Origin: CAZUXE01 sp964624585
GTDB taxonomy: Bacteria > Hydrothermota > Tepidihabitantia > B3-TA06
Direction of reading: 5' to 3'
DNA: 64,000 nucleotides
NCBI GenBank assembly: GCA_964624585.1
Contig: CAZUXE010000006.1
Coordinates: forward strand, 1 to 64,000
The notes below the pieces were generated by a model. That model had not been told where the DNA came from and ran no database searches. It was given only the letters and a program-made list of their open reading frames with translations. Shown in pieces: positions 33,879 to 42,315 of this stretch (positions are counted from its first letter, which is position 1; every line of letters starts with the position of its first letter). Made by a program: the position numbers and the translations under genes.

Positions 33879-34990
33879 TTCTTTTTCCGAATAGTCTTCT
33901 TTCTTGTCACGGATTTATGAACCGATTCAGCAGCTTCAACCTCGGCGCGACGATAAACGTCAATCATAAGGTCTGCAAATTTATTCCAAGGGCCCTCACC
34001 TTTATCTGTATAGGAACACGATGGTCCAAGAATCTCTTCTGCAACGCTTCTGCCGCCAATCTTCACCCCGTCGGACTCTTCTACCAGAGCTTTAATAACC
34101 TTGCCTTTCTCAAAGAATAGAAGTGATAGTTTGTCTTTTGTGCGAATGGAGAGCATTCCGGCTGGAAGCAAGTTAATCAAATTCCTCAAAGACTGCTGAG
34201 TATCCTGCTTCCTTCCTGCTCGATCAATTAGAAAAGCCAATACCGCGACAAGTAAAACCGTCAGCGCCGCAAGAAGAAGTATCCACAATGGGATGCTTAA
34301 TTTTCCAGCTCTAGCAAGATTCCCTGTTTCTGTAGAGGAGCTATTTTTTGTAGAGCTATCCGTTACGGTAGTATCGCTTGCCGCAGCTTGCATAAGGCTA
34401 TCATGCACATTTCCCGTATCAGAAGCTTCTTGCAATGAATCTGTTTTGGCCGCTAGGCTATCGTCTGTTGTAGTTTCTGCTCCCAAAGATTCAATAAAAC
34501 TCAATGCCCAGGTATTACCTGCTTCCAATTTTAGTATTTCCTCAGCCTTGGTTTTTGCAACACCGTAATTCATGGCATCGTAGGCTGACTGCGCTTCCCT
34601 TTTCAAACGAGCTATCTTTTTGCCATTTATCTTCTTCTTAAGACGTCTTGCTTGAGTAGCTGCGTCCTTAAGGCCGCCCGCACGCTTGTAATAATAAAGA
34701 GACCTTTCCAAATTTCCAATTTTTTCATTACATACAGCTAAGTTGTAGTATATTTGAGGCTTACTGGCGGCATCCGCAGTTGACAAGGAGCTTTCATATG
34801 AAGATATTGCCTTAGCGTACTGTCCGGTTAGAAAATATTCATTGGCATCTTCCAGATTACCAGCGCTTACAGGACTGCTAATTAAAACAAGCAAAAGAAT
34901 TGCAAACATGGGCGTTTTTATAGAAAACCCCCAATGTTTTCTGAAACCGGAGCGCATTAGGATTGTGGTATGTTTAATATAAGTATTCAT
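33875..34990 (-). CDS. TPR membrane protein with a C-terminal DUF4388-like segment
   Basis: A 371-aa protein with an N-terminal signal or anchor (about residues 25-43, FAILLLVLISSPVSA), two to three tetratricopeptide repeats (NEYFLTGQYAKAISSYESSL, PQIYYNLAVCNEKIGNLERSLYYYKRA), a Ser/Thr/Asp-rich spacer, one membrane segment (about 233-257) and a cytoplasmic part with LLPAGMLSIRTKDKLSLLFFEKGKVIKALV, like the DUF4388 of the next gene. It therefore spans the membrane with periplasmic TPRs and a cytoplasmic module. It follows the PEGA gene after 3 nt. Role probably in linking an envelope assembly to cytoplasmic signalling (inference). Confidence 0.8.
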   Translation of the reverse strand: MNTYIKHTTILMRSGFRKHWGFSIKTPMFAILLLVLISSPVSAGNLEDANEYFLTGQYAKAISSYESSLSTADAASKPQIYYNLAVCNEKIGNLERSLYYYKRAGGLKDAATQARRLKKKINGKKIARLKREAQSAYDAMNYGVAKTKAEEILKLEAGNTWALSFIESLGAETTTDDSLAAKTDSLQEASDTGNVHDSLMQAAASDTTVTDSSTKNSSSTETGNLARAGKLSIPLWILLLAALTVLLVAVLAFLIDRAGRKQDTQQSLRNLINLLPAGMLSIRTKDKLSLLFFEKGKVIKALVEESDGVKIGGRSVAEEILGPSCSYTDKGEGPWNKFADLMIDVYRRAEVEAAESVHKSVTRKKTIRKKK

Positions 34991-34993
34991 AAG

Positions 34994-35899
34994 CTAGTAT
35001 AATTTATGGTTAAAAAAACTTATCTTTAGTGTATCGCCGGCAATTAAGTTAAGCGATACATTCCTTACACCATATTGACGACTTACCAAAGTCAGCCCTA
35101 CCTGTCCTGGAGCAAATGTATAAACACCGTTCTTTGCCACTAAAGGCAGGGAATTTACCGAAACGGATTTTTCAAATACCGGCGTTGTGGAAGTCAATGA
35201 AGGACGGGTAAGATAGATTACGCATTCTGGCGGTGTTAGAAGCCTAAGATAGGCAAATTCAGCGCTTGGTTCTTTTTTTAGCGAAAAATGAAAAACCTTT
35301 TTGGCCTTAGTTAGAGTAAAGGAATCTATAACTATAAGGCCTTTTGAACCTGAAAGCTTTAGCTTATAGCTCCCAATTGGATAGAGTTCCGAATGGATAG
35401 GTGTTTTACCTTTGTAGATACCGTTAATTGTGATGTCTAGAGAATCGGGGTCAGTTGTAATACTTAAGGGAACGAAAACGGAATCAAGTGAAGCGAAAAG
35501 CGCCTTACGCGCCTTGTCAAAACCTGAACCGTTATGTTTGAATTTATAGACGGTAGTGCTATGCGGTTGGGAAATTTTCCATGAAATTCGGAATGAATTG
35601 TTTCGTTCAAGCTGGCAGCTACCCGAAACCACAACTGCAAAGGAATCCTTTGCTAGGTTCGCTTTACCAAAGTAAAGTTCATAGGAATCATTATTCCCGA
35701 TATTCTTCCACAGCAAACGGGTTAATTCCATGGGAGAGATTATAATATCTGCCGAACCAGATACACGAAACTCTTCTATATTAACCTTGGGCCTTGCAAA
35801 AAGCGCTGCAGCTGAAAGCAAAATGCAGCCGAGTAAAATTCGCTTAAATGCTAACACTGAGCTGAAGGTTAAGCGGTTCCAATTTAATTTGATTTTCAT
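34994..35899 (-). CDS. Secreted PEGA-domain protein
   Basis: A 301-aa protein with a signal peptide (about residues 18-36, ending LFARP). The middle holds a PEGA-like domain (DSLDITINGIYKGKTPIHSELYPIGSYKLKLSGSKG), a surface-layer-type beta fold, and the C-terminus a second strand-rich part. The ATG at 35897-35899 lies in the end of the porin gene (56-nt overlap). Third from the end in a four-gene operon: porin, PEGA, TPR and DUF4388 proteins. Confidence 0.8.
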   Translation of the reverse strand: MKIKLNWNRLTFSSVLAFKRILLGCILLSAAALFARPKVNIEEFRVSGSADIIISPMELTRLLWKNIGNNDSYELYFGKANLAKDSFAVVVSGSCQLERNNSFRISWKISQPHSTTVYKFKHNGSGFDKARKALFASLDSVFVPLSITTDPDSLDITINGIYKGKTPIHSELYPIGSYKLKLSGSKGLIVIDSFTLTKAKKVFHFSLKKEPSAEFAYLRLLTPPECVIYLTRPSLTSTTPVFEKSVSVNSLPLVAKNGVYTFAPGQVGLTLVSRQYGVRNVSLNLIAGDTLKISFFNHKLY

Positions 35900-36929
35900 T
35901 ATTATTCAATATTCCAAACTCAAACTTAATGACTAAAGGTCTTACGGGATATACAGAAACCCCAAGCCCTAGTCTTTTCTTTTGAAAAATTACTTTTTGA
36001 TCTATATCGTCATACCCAATAATATCTAAACGGACAGCAGGAACAACAAAACTTGAAAAATGCAACGACGCCTGCATATAGACACCGTAAACAGAACTCT
36101 GATATTCCCCTGCAGGCAACTTGGCCAAGGCTTCCACGCCATTCTTGATAGCAGCCAGGGCGTTATTGCTAAAAGAAAGGTAACCGGCAACGTACTCAGC
36201 CTTCAATTCTACAATAGACAGCCTTGAGCGAGCATCTATGCCAATTAAGGCAAGGTTACGATTATCATTTTCATCCCTTGCGCCAAAAAAGCCTGAAACA
36301 CCGAATTCACCTATTCGCGGTGAGTTAAAGGCTATTCTTGTACCAAAGGAATTGGAGTGATTGTTATCTTTCAACTGTCTGCTATCTCTAAGTGTTTGAG
36401 CGTATCCCAGGCCGTTACATAGGTATGCTGAAATGCTAAGTGCCTCCCAATCCGTAAGTTGTGGCATCCACTGTAAGCGCGCACCCCAGTCTAACCATGG
36501 CGCAGGCACAGCGTCAACGGATATAAGCGGAGCGGTTACCATAGGATTGTTACGCGGAGTTCCCAACTCATTGAATGCTCCAAAGGGAACAGGGAAGCGT
36601 CCCAGTTGGATACGAAAAGATTCTGCAAAATTGTAATCTATCCACGCAAGTGGTGATATTGGTTCAGAAGGGTGATAGTAGACTCCAAATTTAGCATAGG
36701 ATTGCGGTATAAGTTCAACTAAACCGGTAGCTTGTAAAGAATAATTGCTGAAGTCAAAATACGACTCGTTCAAGCTCACGCTGGCGGCTAGATGCCCTGA
36801 AGGATAGAATTGGAAACCAAATGCAGGAAACAAACTGCCCGCAATGAGTAAAAACAAAAAAACCCTTCGTCCCATGTTTTTCTTATCCACGTCATTCACC
36901 TTCTGGTTTAAGGGATTGCCACAATCCAC
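35844..36929 (-). CDS. Outer-membrane porin-like protein
   Basis: A 361-aa protein with a signal peptide after an 18-residue polar lead (MGRRVFLFLLIAGSLFPAFG), then alternating strands typical of a 16-18-stranded porin (LGRFPVPFGAFNELGTPRNNP, WLDWGARLQWMPQL, GEFGVSGFFGARDEND); it resembles OprO/OprP-type porins. It does not end in Phe, but ends LQLSVSI with a hydrophobic terminal residue. GTG start with GAGGAG 7 nt upstream; the ATG at Met19 has no such site. First gene of the porin-PEGA-TPR-DUF4388 operon. Confidence 0.78.
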   Translation of the reverse strand: MDCGNPLNQKVNDVDKKNMGRRVFLFLLIAGSLFPAFGFQFYPSGHLAASVSLNESYFDFSNYSLQATGLVELIPQSYAKFGVYYHPSEPISPLAWIDYNFAESFRIQLGRFPVPFGAFNELGTPRNNPMVTAPLISVDAVPAPWLDWGARLQWMPQLTDWEALSISAYLCNGLGYAQTLRDSRQLKDNNHSNSFGTRIAFNSPRIGEFGVSGFFGARDENDNRNLALIGIDARSRLSIVELKAEYVAGYLSFSNNALAAIKNGVEALAKLPAGEYQSSVYGVYMQASLHFSSFVVPAVRLDIIGYDDIDQKVIFQKKRLGLGVSVYPVRPLVIKFEFGILNNNENQIKLEPLNLQLSVSI

Positions 36930-36962
36930 ACAGCATCTCCTCGTAAATACTTATCTATAAAG

Positions 36963-36990
36963 ATTCTAAGCAAAGATTCAGATTTGTCAA
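36963..36990 (-). promoter_or_regulatory. Promoter of the porin-PEGA-TPR-DUF4388 operon
   Basis: Minus strand TTGACA (36985-36990), 16-nt spacer, TAGAAT (36963-36968). One of the best matches in the window. Confidence 0.8.
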
Positions 36991-37446
36991 GCCCTTTTTG
37001 GTACTCCTCATAGTTTCAAATCCGTGCTAATTCCACCTCGCGATACAGCCATAATGCACACAACCTCCTTTCATAAGCTGAATATTCCAAATTCAGCTCG
37101 GCTCATCTCGATTTACATTGAAAATTAAACTACTGTCTGTTATTAAAAAAATTAATGTTTAGCTTAAAGGTATCGTCAATCCCGTGATGTGTACGGTGAA
37201 ATCAACGATATCTCAAAAGGATTAACGCTTGGCTTAAAGATTATCAAACAAGGAGATAGGTAACGGTAGGAACGTTTCTGTAAAGTATAGGAAGGGTCTT
37301 GAATATTGTAGAACAAGGAGATAGGCAATAACATTTCTTTATTCTGAAGTTTTCTTAGCGAAACGGAGATATTTATAAATTGTCATGAGATTGGCGGATT
37401 TTAGGAGATTTTACGGAATGCTGGCAGCTACTAGGCTTAAGTGGGT
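36991..37446. repeat. Divergent intergenic region with two duplicated segments
   Basis: Between two divergent promoters; no gene supported. Two dispersed direct repeats are visible: ATTAAYGYTTRGCTTAAAG at 37151-37169 and 37221-37239, and AACAAGGAGATAGG at 37247-37260 and 37312-37325. They look like a decayed local duplication or binding sites. Confidence 0.55.
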
Positions 37447-37474
37447 TTGACTTTTAGAGTAAGGTGGATATCCT
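37447..37474 (+). promoter_or_regulatory. Promoter of the OmpA-type barrel gene
   Basis: TTGACT (37447-37452), 16-nt spacer, TATCCT (37469-37474). The leader holds TGGAGG 10 nt before the ATG. Confidence 0.7.
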
Positions 37475-37508
37475 TGTGTTAAAATATTCACTATGGAGGA
37501 CATAGGCG

Positions 37509-39029
37509 ATGAAGCGTTTTCTATTTTTACTTATTTTAACGGGAAGTTTATGGGCGTATGAAGATGTTTGTTTTTCAACCCTATCGATGGGAATGGGTGG
37601 AACGCATACAATTTTTGCAGATAACCTAGCGTCCAGCGCTGCCAATCCGGCTTTTGCTGCGCGATTTACACGCACCAGAGCAATAATCACAGGCGCAATG
37701 CAACACTCCCTTCTTAGCTACGGACTACTGACCTTTTCTCAGCCAGTCAAATCTCTTGGTAACATTGGCGCAGGCTTCCTTTACTACCCTTGTTATGATA
37801 CTATAAAAGCATCTGAAACCGATTTGCGGGTATTTTGGGCTATCCCCCTTGGCCCCTACATCAACATTGGAGCAACTGTCGGCAATCATAACGCTTCTTG
37901 TGAGAATCAGGACACTACCACAGCTTCAGCGTACTCTTGCAGACCAGAACCCGGCTCATTTTTTTCACTTGGCCTTGCCGCTTCCCTTCCCAAAGGCCTT
38001 GCTGCAAGCCTCTCTTTGAAAGATATGGGTTTCAACTTCGCATTTAAGACTCCTACGACAATAAATGCAGGCCTAGCATGGAAACGAAATTTCAAACATG
38101 GAGCTGTATTTTCATCTGCCTTAATAGCAGCTGAAGCTAAACTGCTTGCAACAGGCTCCATAGGCTTCAACCTAGGGGCCGAAGGCTTTGTGCTTAACGA
38201 TATTTTAGGTTTTCGTGCAGGCATAGGATATTCTCAAAAGGGAATTTCTCCAACTGTAGGCCTTACTTTAAGAACCCGCAGGATTGAAAAAACAGATTTT
38301 GAACTGCACTATGCACTTGCCTTTATACCAACAGCCCATCATCAACTATCACTAAGCTTACTTTTCGGCGACGCCCGCAAAGAAGAAAAGGACAGCATAA
38401 AAGCTCATCAGCAAGAACGCGCCAGACGCTTGCGTGAACAGGCTTTAGCGCGTGAACGCGACAAGCTAAGGCAGGAGTTGAATGAAATTAATCAGGAACG
38501 CTCCGCATTGGAAAAAGAACGCAAAGGTATTGAACGAATCCGCGCCGAAGCCCTTGATAAGTTAAGCAGAACCAAGGGAATAGACATAGCATCCAACGAC
38601 AGTACTATTCAGATAACTCTAACTGAAACAGTACTGAAGTTTGCAGATGATTCAGCTGAAATACCATTTCCCGAAGGATACAATATTCTATCAAAAATAG
38701 GACTTTTCTTACAAAATTACCCTAAAAACCGAATATCTATTTCCGTTTATAGCTCCCCACTTCCCGCATTGGAATCAGGGAAAGCAGACGCTTCTGAGGA
38801 GAATGGAGAAGAGCTAACAACTAAAACTCGACGCTACAAAGATGCCGCATCGCTTAACTCAGCCAGAGCTAAAACCATAAAAACCTATTTTGCCCGTGTT
38901 TACGGCGTTAAGTACTCCTTGCTTAGCGCTAAAGGGGTGGTTGATTCAGAACCCAGCGATAATCAAAAGGATGCACCGCTGCCGAAAATAAAAAAAGGCA
39001 ACCGCGTAGTTATATTGATACAAAAATAA
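37509..39029 (+). CDS. PorV/PorQ-like outer-membrane barrel fused to a coiled coil and OmpA-type domain
   Basis: A 506-aa protein: signal peptide (residues 1-16), an outer-membrane barrel of about 270 residues starting with STLSMGMGGTHTIFADN and SSAANPAF, the pattern of PorV/PorQ/FadL-related proteins, then a charged coiled coil (about 297-360, many Glu/Arg), then an OmpA C-terminal-like domain (TVLKFADDSAEIPFPEGYNIL, NSARAKTIKTYFA, NRVVILI). The OmpA part would hold peptidoglycan, the coiled coil spans the periplasm. The SD is TGGAGG. Stands alone with its own promoter. Confidence 0.85.
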   Translation: MKRFLFLLILTGSLWAYEDVCFSTLSMGMGGTHTIFADNLASSAANPAFAARFTRTRAIITGAMQHSLLSYGLLTFSQPVKSLGNIGAGFLYYPCYDTIKASETDLRVFWAIPLGPYINIGATVGNHNASCENQDTTTASAYSCRPEPGSFFSLGLAASLPKGLAASLSLKDMGFNFAFKTPTTINAGLAWKRNFKHGAVFSSALIAAEAKLLATGSIGFNLGAEGFVLNDILGFRAGIGYSQKGISPTVGLTLRTRRIEKTDFELHYALAFIPTAHHQLSLSLLFGDARKEEKDSIKAHQQERARRLREQALARERDKLRQELNEINQERSALEKERKGIERIRAEALDKLSRTKGIDIASNDSTIQITLTETVLKFADDSAEIPFPEGYNILSKIGLFLQNYPKNRISISVYSSPLPALESGKADASEENGEELTTKTRRYKDAASLNSARAKTIKTYFARVYGVKYSLLSAKGVVDSEPSDNQKDAPLPKIKKGNRVVILIQK

Positions 39030-39250
39030 GCACGGAAACACCGACTATAACTATAGGTAGGATACTCTGTTAGACGACTTACAGTGATTTTATCTGCGAC
39101 ACTGCATTGCCGATTACCGCTATAGAGGATATCTTAATCCGCATCTCTACTAGATTTTAGGACAAATAAAGACATTCCCTGTATATAGGATATTAGGATA
39201 GAAGTTATGTGAACTTCTGGTTGTTATGAGGATAATTGGAAGAATAGGTC

Positions 39251-39285
39251 AAAAGGGCGCTTTCTTTTTTAGAAAACGCCCTTTC
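39251..39285. terminator. Hairpin between convergent genes
   Basis: Stem AAAGGGCG-TTTCT with AGAAA-CGCCCTTT and one internal mismatch (39252-39265 with 39271-39284), loop TTTTT. No long T-tract follows, so its strength is uncertain. It sits between the OmpA-type gene and the 37-aa ORF on the opposite strand. Confidence 0.55.
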
Positions 39286-39315
39286 AGGAGACATTATGTT
39301 TTACGCGAATTTATT

Positions 39316-39429
39316 TCAATAAGCCTGAGCGGCATCCGCTACCATTGCTCTGCGGATTGTAAGCTCAAGTTTTTTAATCATTTCTTTCTTTAAGTTTTCT
39401 TTTTCTTTTGGTTCCAAATTCAATTTCAT
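39316..39429 (-). CDS. Small 37-aa basic-helical protein, unknown
   Basis: A 37-aa frame (MKLNLEPKEKENLKKEMIKK then LELTIRRAMVADAAQAY) with a perfect GGAGG 5 nt before the ATG. The first half is highly charged and the second amphipathic, suggesting one helix. A weak TTGGCG-N16-TATTGC promoter match lies upstream. Ribosome binding site and helical bias argue it is translated; no homologue comes to mind. Confidence 0.5.
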   Translation of the reverse strand: MKLNLEPKEKENLKKEMIKKLELTIRRAMVADAAQAY

Positions 39430-39616
39430 GTTAACCTCCATGTTCTTATTGCATATTAAACAAGCAATAAACGTGCCACACTCGACGCCAAAGCTAAAGG
39501 TATGCTTTTACGGCACTTAGGGCATCTTTGCTATGAGGGTTTCGTAGGAAATGTATCTAAATGGATAATCCACCTGTAAACAGCCCCCTGTTTTTAGTAA
39601 ATTAATTGTTATATTT

Positions 39617-39820
39617 TCAGTATTCTAACTCTATAGTCTCCAATTCTTTTGCAACTTGAGGATCTAGAATTTCCCCAACCGCGAATTTTAGCCTTGCGTC
39701 AAGTATTTTTTCTATAGCGGGATTCATCATATAAACTATTAAATACCGCATAGCTTTACACTTTTCTCCTGGAAGCATTAACGAATAAGCTTCATCTATA
39801 TGTTGAGAGTCTTTTCCCAT
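39617..39820 (-). CDS. Small 67-aa hypothetical protein
   Basis: A 67-aa frame with helices and no membrane segment (HIDEAYSLMLPGEKCKAMRY, then KILDARLKFAVGEILDPQVA). GAGG lies 6 nt before the ATG, and upstream is a TTGACT-N17-TATAAT promoter with a perfect -10 box, so expression is well supported. Function unknown. Confidence 0.6.
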   Translation of the reverse strand: MGKDSQHIDEAYSLMLPGEKCKAMRYLIVYMMNPAIEKILDARLKFAVGEILDPQVAKELETIELEY

Positions 39821-39875
39821 GCTTTCCTCTTCTCCCTATATTTACGCATTTTTAAGACCACAATTTTAGGCTTTC

Positions 39876-39904
39876 ATTATAGAGGCTTATAACTTACAAG
39901 TCAA
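39876..39904 (-). promoter_or_regulatory. Promoter of the 67-aa protein gene
   Basis: Minus strand TTGACT (39899-39904), 17-nt spacer, TATAAT (39876-39881). Confidence 0.7.
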
Positions 39905-39969
39905 GTGAAGAAGTGTTTACAAAAGACTAGTTAGACAATATAGTATCATGGTGTTTTATGTGATAAATT

Positions 39970-40005
39970 AACCCCGGACAAAAGGAGGTAAAAGTCCGGG
40001 GTTTT
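39970..40005. terminator. Terminator after rubredoxin
   Basis: A 10-bp perfect stem AACCCCGGAC/GTCCGGGGTT with a 14-nt loop. T-rich sequence follows on both strands (TTTT on plus, TTAATTT on minus). It most likely ends the rubredoxin transcript on the minus strand. Confidence 0.75.
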
Positions 40006-40025
40006 GGGATATATCAGGGATTTTC

Positions 40026-40187
40026 TTAATCTTCGGGTGAAAAATCGTCCTTGCCTGCTCCGCATACAGGACAAGTCCAATCGTCGGGTAAGTCTTCAAA
40101 CTTAGTTCCCGCGGCTATATTGTTATCTGGATCTCCCACTTCGGGGTCGTATACGTATCCGCAAATATCGCAAACGTATTTTTTCAT
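40026..40187 (-). CDS. Rubredoxin
   Basis: A 53-aa iron protein with both CxxC(G) knuckles: YVCDICGYVYDPEVGD near the N-terminus and DWTCPVCGAGKDDF near the C-terminus. It binds one Fe by four Cys and carries electrons, typically to flavodiiron proteins or rubrerythrin. AAAGGAG lies 6 nt before the ATG. It follows the 150-aa gene after 63 nt, and a flavodiiron protein gene, its usual acceptor, is about 6 kb away in the same orientation. Confidence 0.97.
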   Translation of the reverse strand: MKKYVCDICGYVYDPEVGDPDNNIAAGTKFEDLPDDWTCPVCGAGKDDFSPED

Positions 40188-40250
40188 AGTTTTCTACTCC
40201 TTTGAGTTTTTTATTGTTTTATAAGTCGCAAATTGCATTATATTACCCAC

Positions 40251-40703
40251 CTAAAAAATTATTTCAACCAACTTGGCCGGAGGCAGGCGAAACGCTGAAC
40301 CACGCCCTTGAAAGAAACCGTGTTCACCTATCAGATGGATATTAAGTTCAGCCCATTTAATGTTCAAGCCGGTATCGGTTCTTTCAGCAGTTATTACAGT
40401 TTTATCTGCCCTAAATGCGTGGGGCCATGGACAAGCGATAATTCCTCTAGTATCAGAGGCCCATGCACGAAGTTTTTCACCAAGCTCTACCCAATCTCCT
40501 AAACCTTCCTTTGCTTTTTGGGTAATTTCCGTCATCCGCGCTGCAATCTCTTCTTTAGTTCGTCCTAATCTATCCAATTCTTTGGCGTCTGTGTCAATTA
40601 TTTCCCATAAACTACGTTTATCATCGCCAAGAAATCCACGAGCCGATAAGCGCGAAGAACGCAGCATCTGCTCAAGTTTCTCAAGTTGCGGCGACATCTT
40701 CAT
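40251..40703 (-). CDS. Conserved-looking hypothetical protein
   Basis: A 150-aa protein, probably cytoplasmic (no signal or membrane segment). N-terminal half helical (KLEQMLRSSRLSARGFLGDD, ELDRLGRTKEEIAARM), C-terminal half strand-rich (ACPWPHAFRADKTVITAERT, LNIKWAELNIHLIGEHGFF). The PWPH segment could be a ligand site but I know no family for it. AAGGAGG sits before the ATG. Probably cotranscribed with rubredoxin, which hints at a redox role. Confidence 0.75.
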   Translation of the reverse strand: MKMSPQLEKLEQMLRSSRLSARGFLGDDKRSLWEIIDTDAKELDRLGRTKEEIAARMTEITQKAKEGLGDWVELGEKLRAWASDTRGIIACPWPHAFRADKTVITAERTDTGLNIKWAELNIHLIGEHGFFQGRGSAFRLPPAKLVEIIF

Positions 40704-40738
40704 ATACGCCTCCTTCTGTAATTAAATAGATGGACTGA

Positions 40739-40768
40739 ATTATACATACGGAGTGAATATGCTTGCAA
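40739..40768 (-). promoter_or_regulatory. Possible promoter upstream of the 150-aa gene and rubredoxin
   Basis: Minus strand TTGCAA (40763-40768), 18-nt spacer, perfect TATAAT (40739-40744). Longer spacer than all others here, so weaker support. Confidence 0.4.
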
Positions 40769-41020
40769 GGAATAAGGGGAAGGATGAATATTCCTTTGAT
40801 AGTTAAGAAGATGATTTATCCAAAGCATTAACCTTGGCGAAATTTTCATATTCATACACAGCTCCTTCTATTTAGATTAAAGAGATATAACATGCCAACG
40901 GGAGTGTGATTAAGGAAAGGCGTTAAACAAAACACATAGTTTGAAGAAAGGTCTAGCACAGTTCTAGGAGATGGTAAGCAACTCTTTGAGAATTTAGGGA
41001 GAGAAGAAGATGAGAGCGGC

Positions 41021-42133
41021 TTAAAATTTATCATAAAATATCTTCTCCTGCGGTATATTAAAGGAGCTAAGAACTGCAATAGATGCGTCAATCATCCCAG
41101 GTGAACCACACAAATACGCCTCGTAATTGGAAGCATCTGACTGCTCCTGCAGATATTCTTTAAGAAGTTTGGTTACCCTGCCTTGCCTACCCCTCCAATT
41201 ATCATCTTCTTCGGGCTGCGAAAGCCCTGGAATAAACCTAAACTCAGGAATAGTTTTTTCAAAAGCCTGCATTTCTTTCAGCATAAACATATCTTTCAAT
41301 GATCTAACACCAAAGAAGAACACGCCCTTTCGTTTGATTCTATTATTGGCAATATGATGCAGCAGACTTCTAATTGGCGCCATTCCTGAACCTGTTGCAA
41401 TAAATAGCATTGGCGCATCTGTATCGGAGAGATGAAAATCGCCATAAGGGCCTGTGATTGTAACCTTATCGCCTTCAGTAAGATGTTCAAAGATATAGGT
41501 AGTACAAATACCGCCCGGAACCTTGCGGATTATCAATTCAATATGACCTTTATCTAAAGGATTAGATGCAATGGAATATGCGCGCGAAACCTCGCCGGGG
41601 CTGCCTTTGTAACGTGGCGCCTTGAACTGTATATACTGACCGGCAACAAAGTCCATGCTTTCACCTTGAGGCAGGGCTAGTTTTAAGTGCTTAACGTCAT
41701 AGGTAAGGTCTTCCATCTTCTCAAGAACACAGTCATACTCCTTGACAGCCAAAAGCTCTCTAGGTATTTGAATATCTATATCTTCTCTAACCTTTACCTG
41801 ACACGCAAGTCGCACCCCATCCGCCTTTGCCACAGCGTCAATATAAGGCTCTTCTGTAGGTAAAAAAGGGCCACCGCCTTTAGAAACCACCACCTTGCAG
41901 TAACCGCAAGTTCCGCGTCCGCCACATGCAGAAGGTATAAATATCTTAGCTAAAGACAAAGTGGACAGAAGTGAATCACCGCCCTTGGCCGTAAATTCCT
42001 TTTTGCCGTTGTTTATGTTGACCTTAACTTCACCGTAGTTTGCAATAAAACGCTCGGCTATAACCAAAAGCAGAGCAAGAAAGGCTCCTACTGCAGAAAT
42101 TACAAGTATTGCGATAATGGCATTAGTTATCAC
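41021..42133 (-). CDS. nqrF: Na+-translocating NADH:quinone reductase subunit F
   Basis: A 370-aa NADH-oxidising subunit: one N-terminal membrane helix (about residues 3-27), a 2Fe-2S ferredoxin domain (SACGGRGTCGYCKV with a fourth Cys in RLACQV), an FAD domain with RAYSIAS and an NAD domain with GSGMAPIRSLL and YLCGSPGM, ending IFYDKF. It passes electrons from NADH through FAD and 2Fe-2S to the membrane subunits. GTG start overlapping by 4 nt the stop of a small ORF. Slightly shorter than the usual ~405 aa. The presence of NqrF rather than RnfB/RnfC marks the complex as Nqr type. Confidence 0.93.
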   Translation of the reverse strand: MITNAIIAILVISAVGAFLALLLVIAERFIANYGEVKVNINNGKKEFTAKGGDSLLSTLSLAKIFIPSACGGRGTCGYCKVVVSKGGGPFLPTEEPYIDAVAKADGVRLACQVKVREDIDIQIPRELLAVKEYDCVLEKMEDLTYDVKHLKLALPQGESMDFVAGQYIQFKAPRYKGSPGEVSRAYSIASNPLDKGHIELIIRKVPGGICTTYIFEHLTEGDKVTITGPYGDFHLSDTDAPMLFIATGSGMAPIRSLLHHIANNRIKRKGVFFFGVRSLKDMFMLKEMQAFEKTIPEFRFIPGLSQPEEDDNWRGRQGRVTKLLKEYLQEQSDASNYEAYLCGSPGMIDASIAVLSSFNIPQEKIFYDKF

Positions 42134-42315
42134 AGCGGCCTCACTTTTTCAAGCTGCTCTATAATTAAGGTAGTAGGCCACAGAGCAAGTCTTTTCATAA
42201 AGTAACTACCAGAGACTAGTGTTCTTTGCAAAATCTTGTCATAGGGCGGTAACTTACCTCGATTGTTCAACTCTAGGATGCTTGGCAAAGACAAAAAGGA
42301 GTATAAATCAACCAC
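42130..42315 (-). CDS. Small unexplained ORF bridging nqrE and nqrF
   Basis: A 61-aa frame that exactly fills the gap: its GTG overlaps the nqrE stop and its TGA overlaps the nqrF GTG (4 nt). No family motif and no ribosome binding site of its own, but the layout would couple translation from nqrE to nqrF. It may be a real small protein, or simply a translated spacer kept open for coupling. Confidence 0.35.
   Translation of the reverse strand: MVDLYSFLSLPSILELNNRGKLPPYDKILQRTLVSGSYFMKRLALWPTTLIIEQLEKVRPL

Noticed and set aside
36870..36950. Zinc-ribbon-like CCVDCGNPLNQ at the start of the porin gene
   Set aside because: The frame has a stop just upstream and only the GTG start within it; the resemblance is probably chance.
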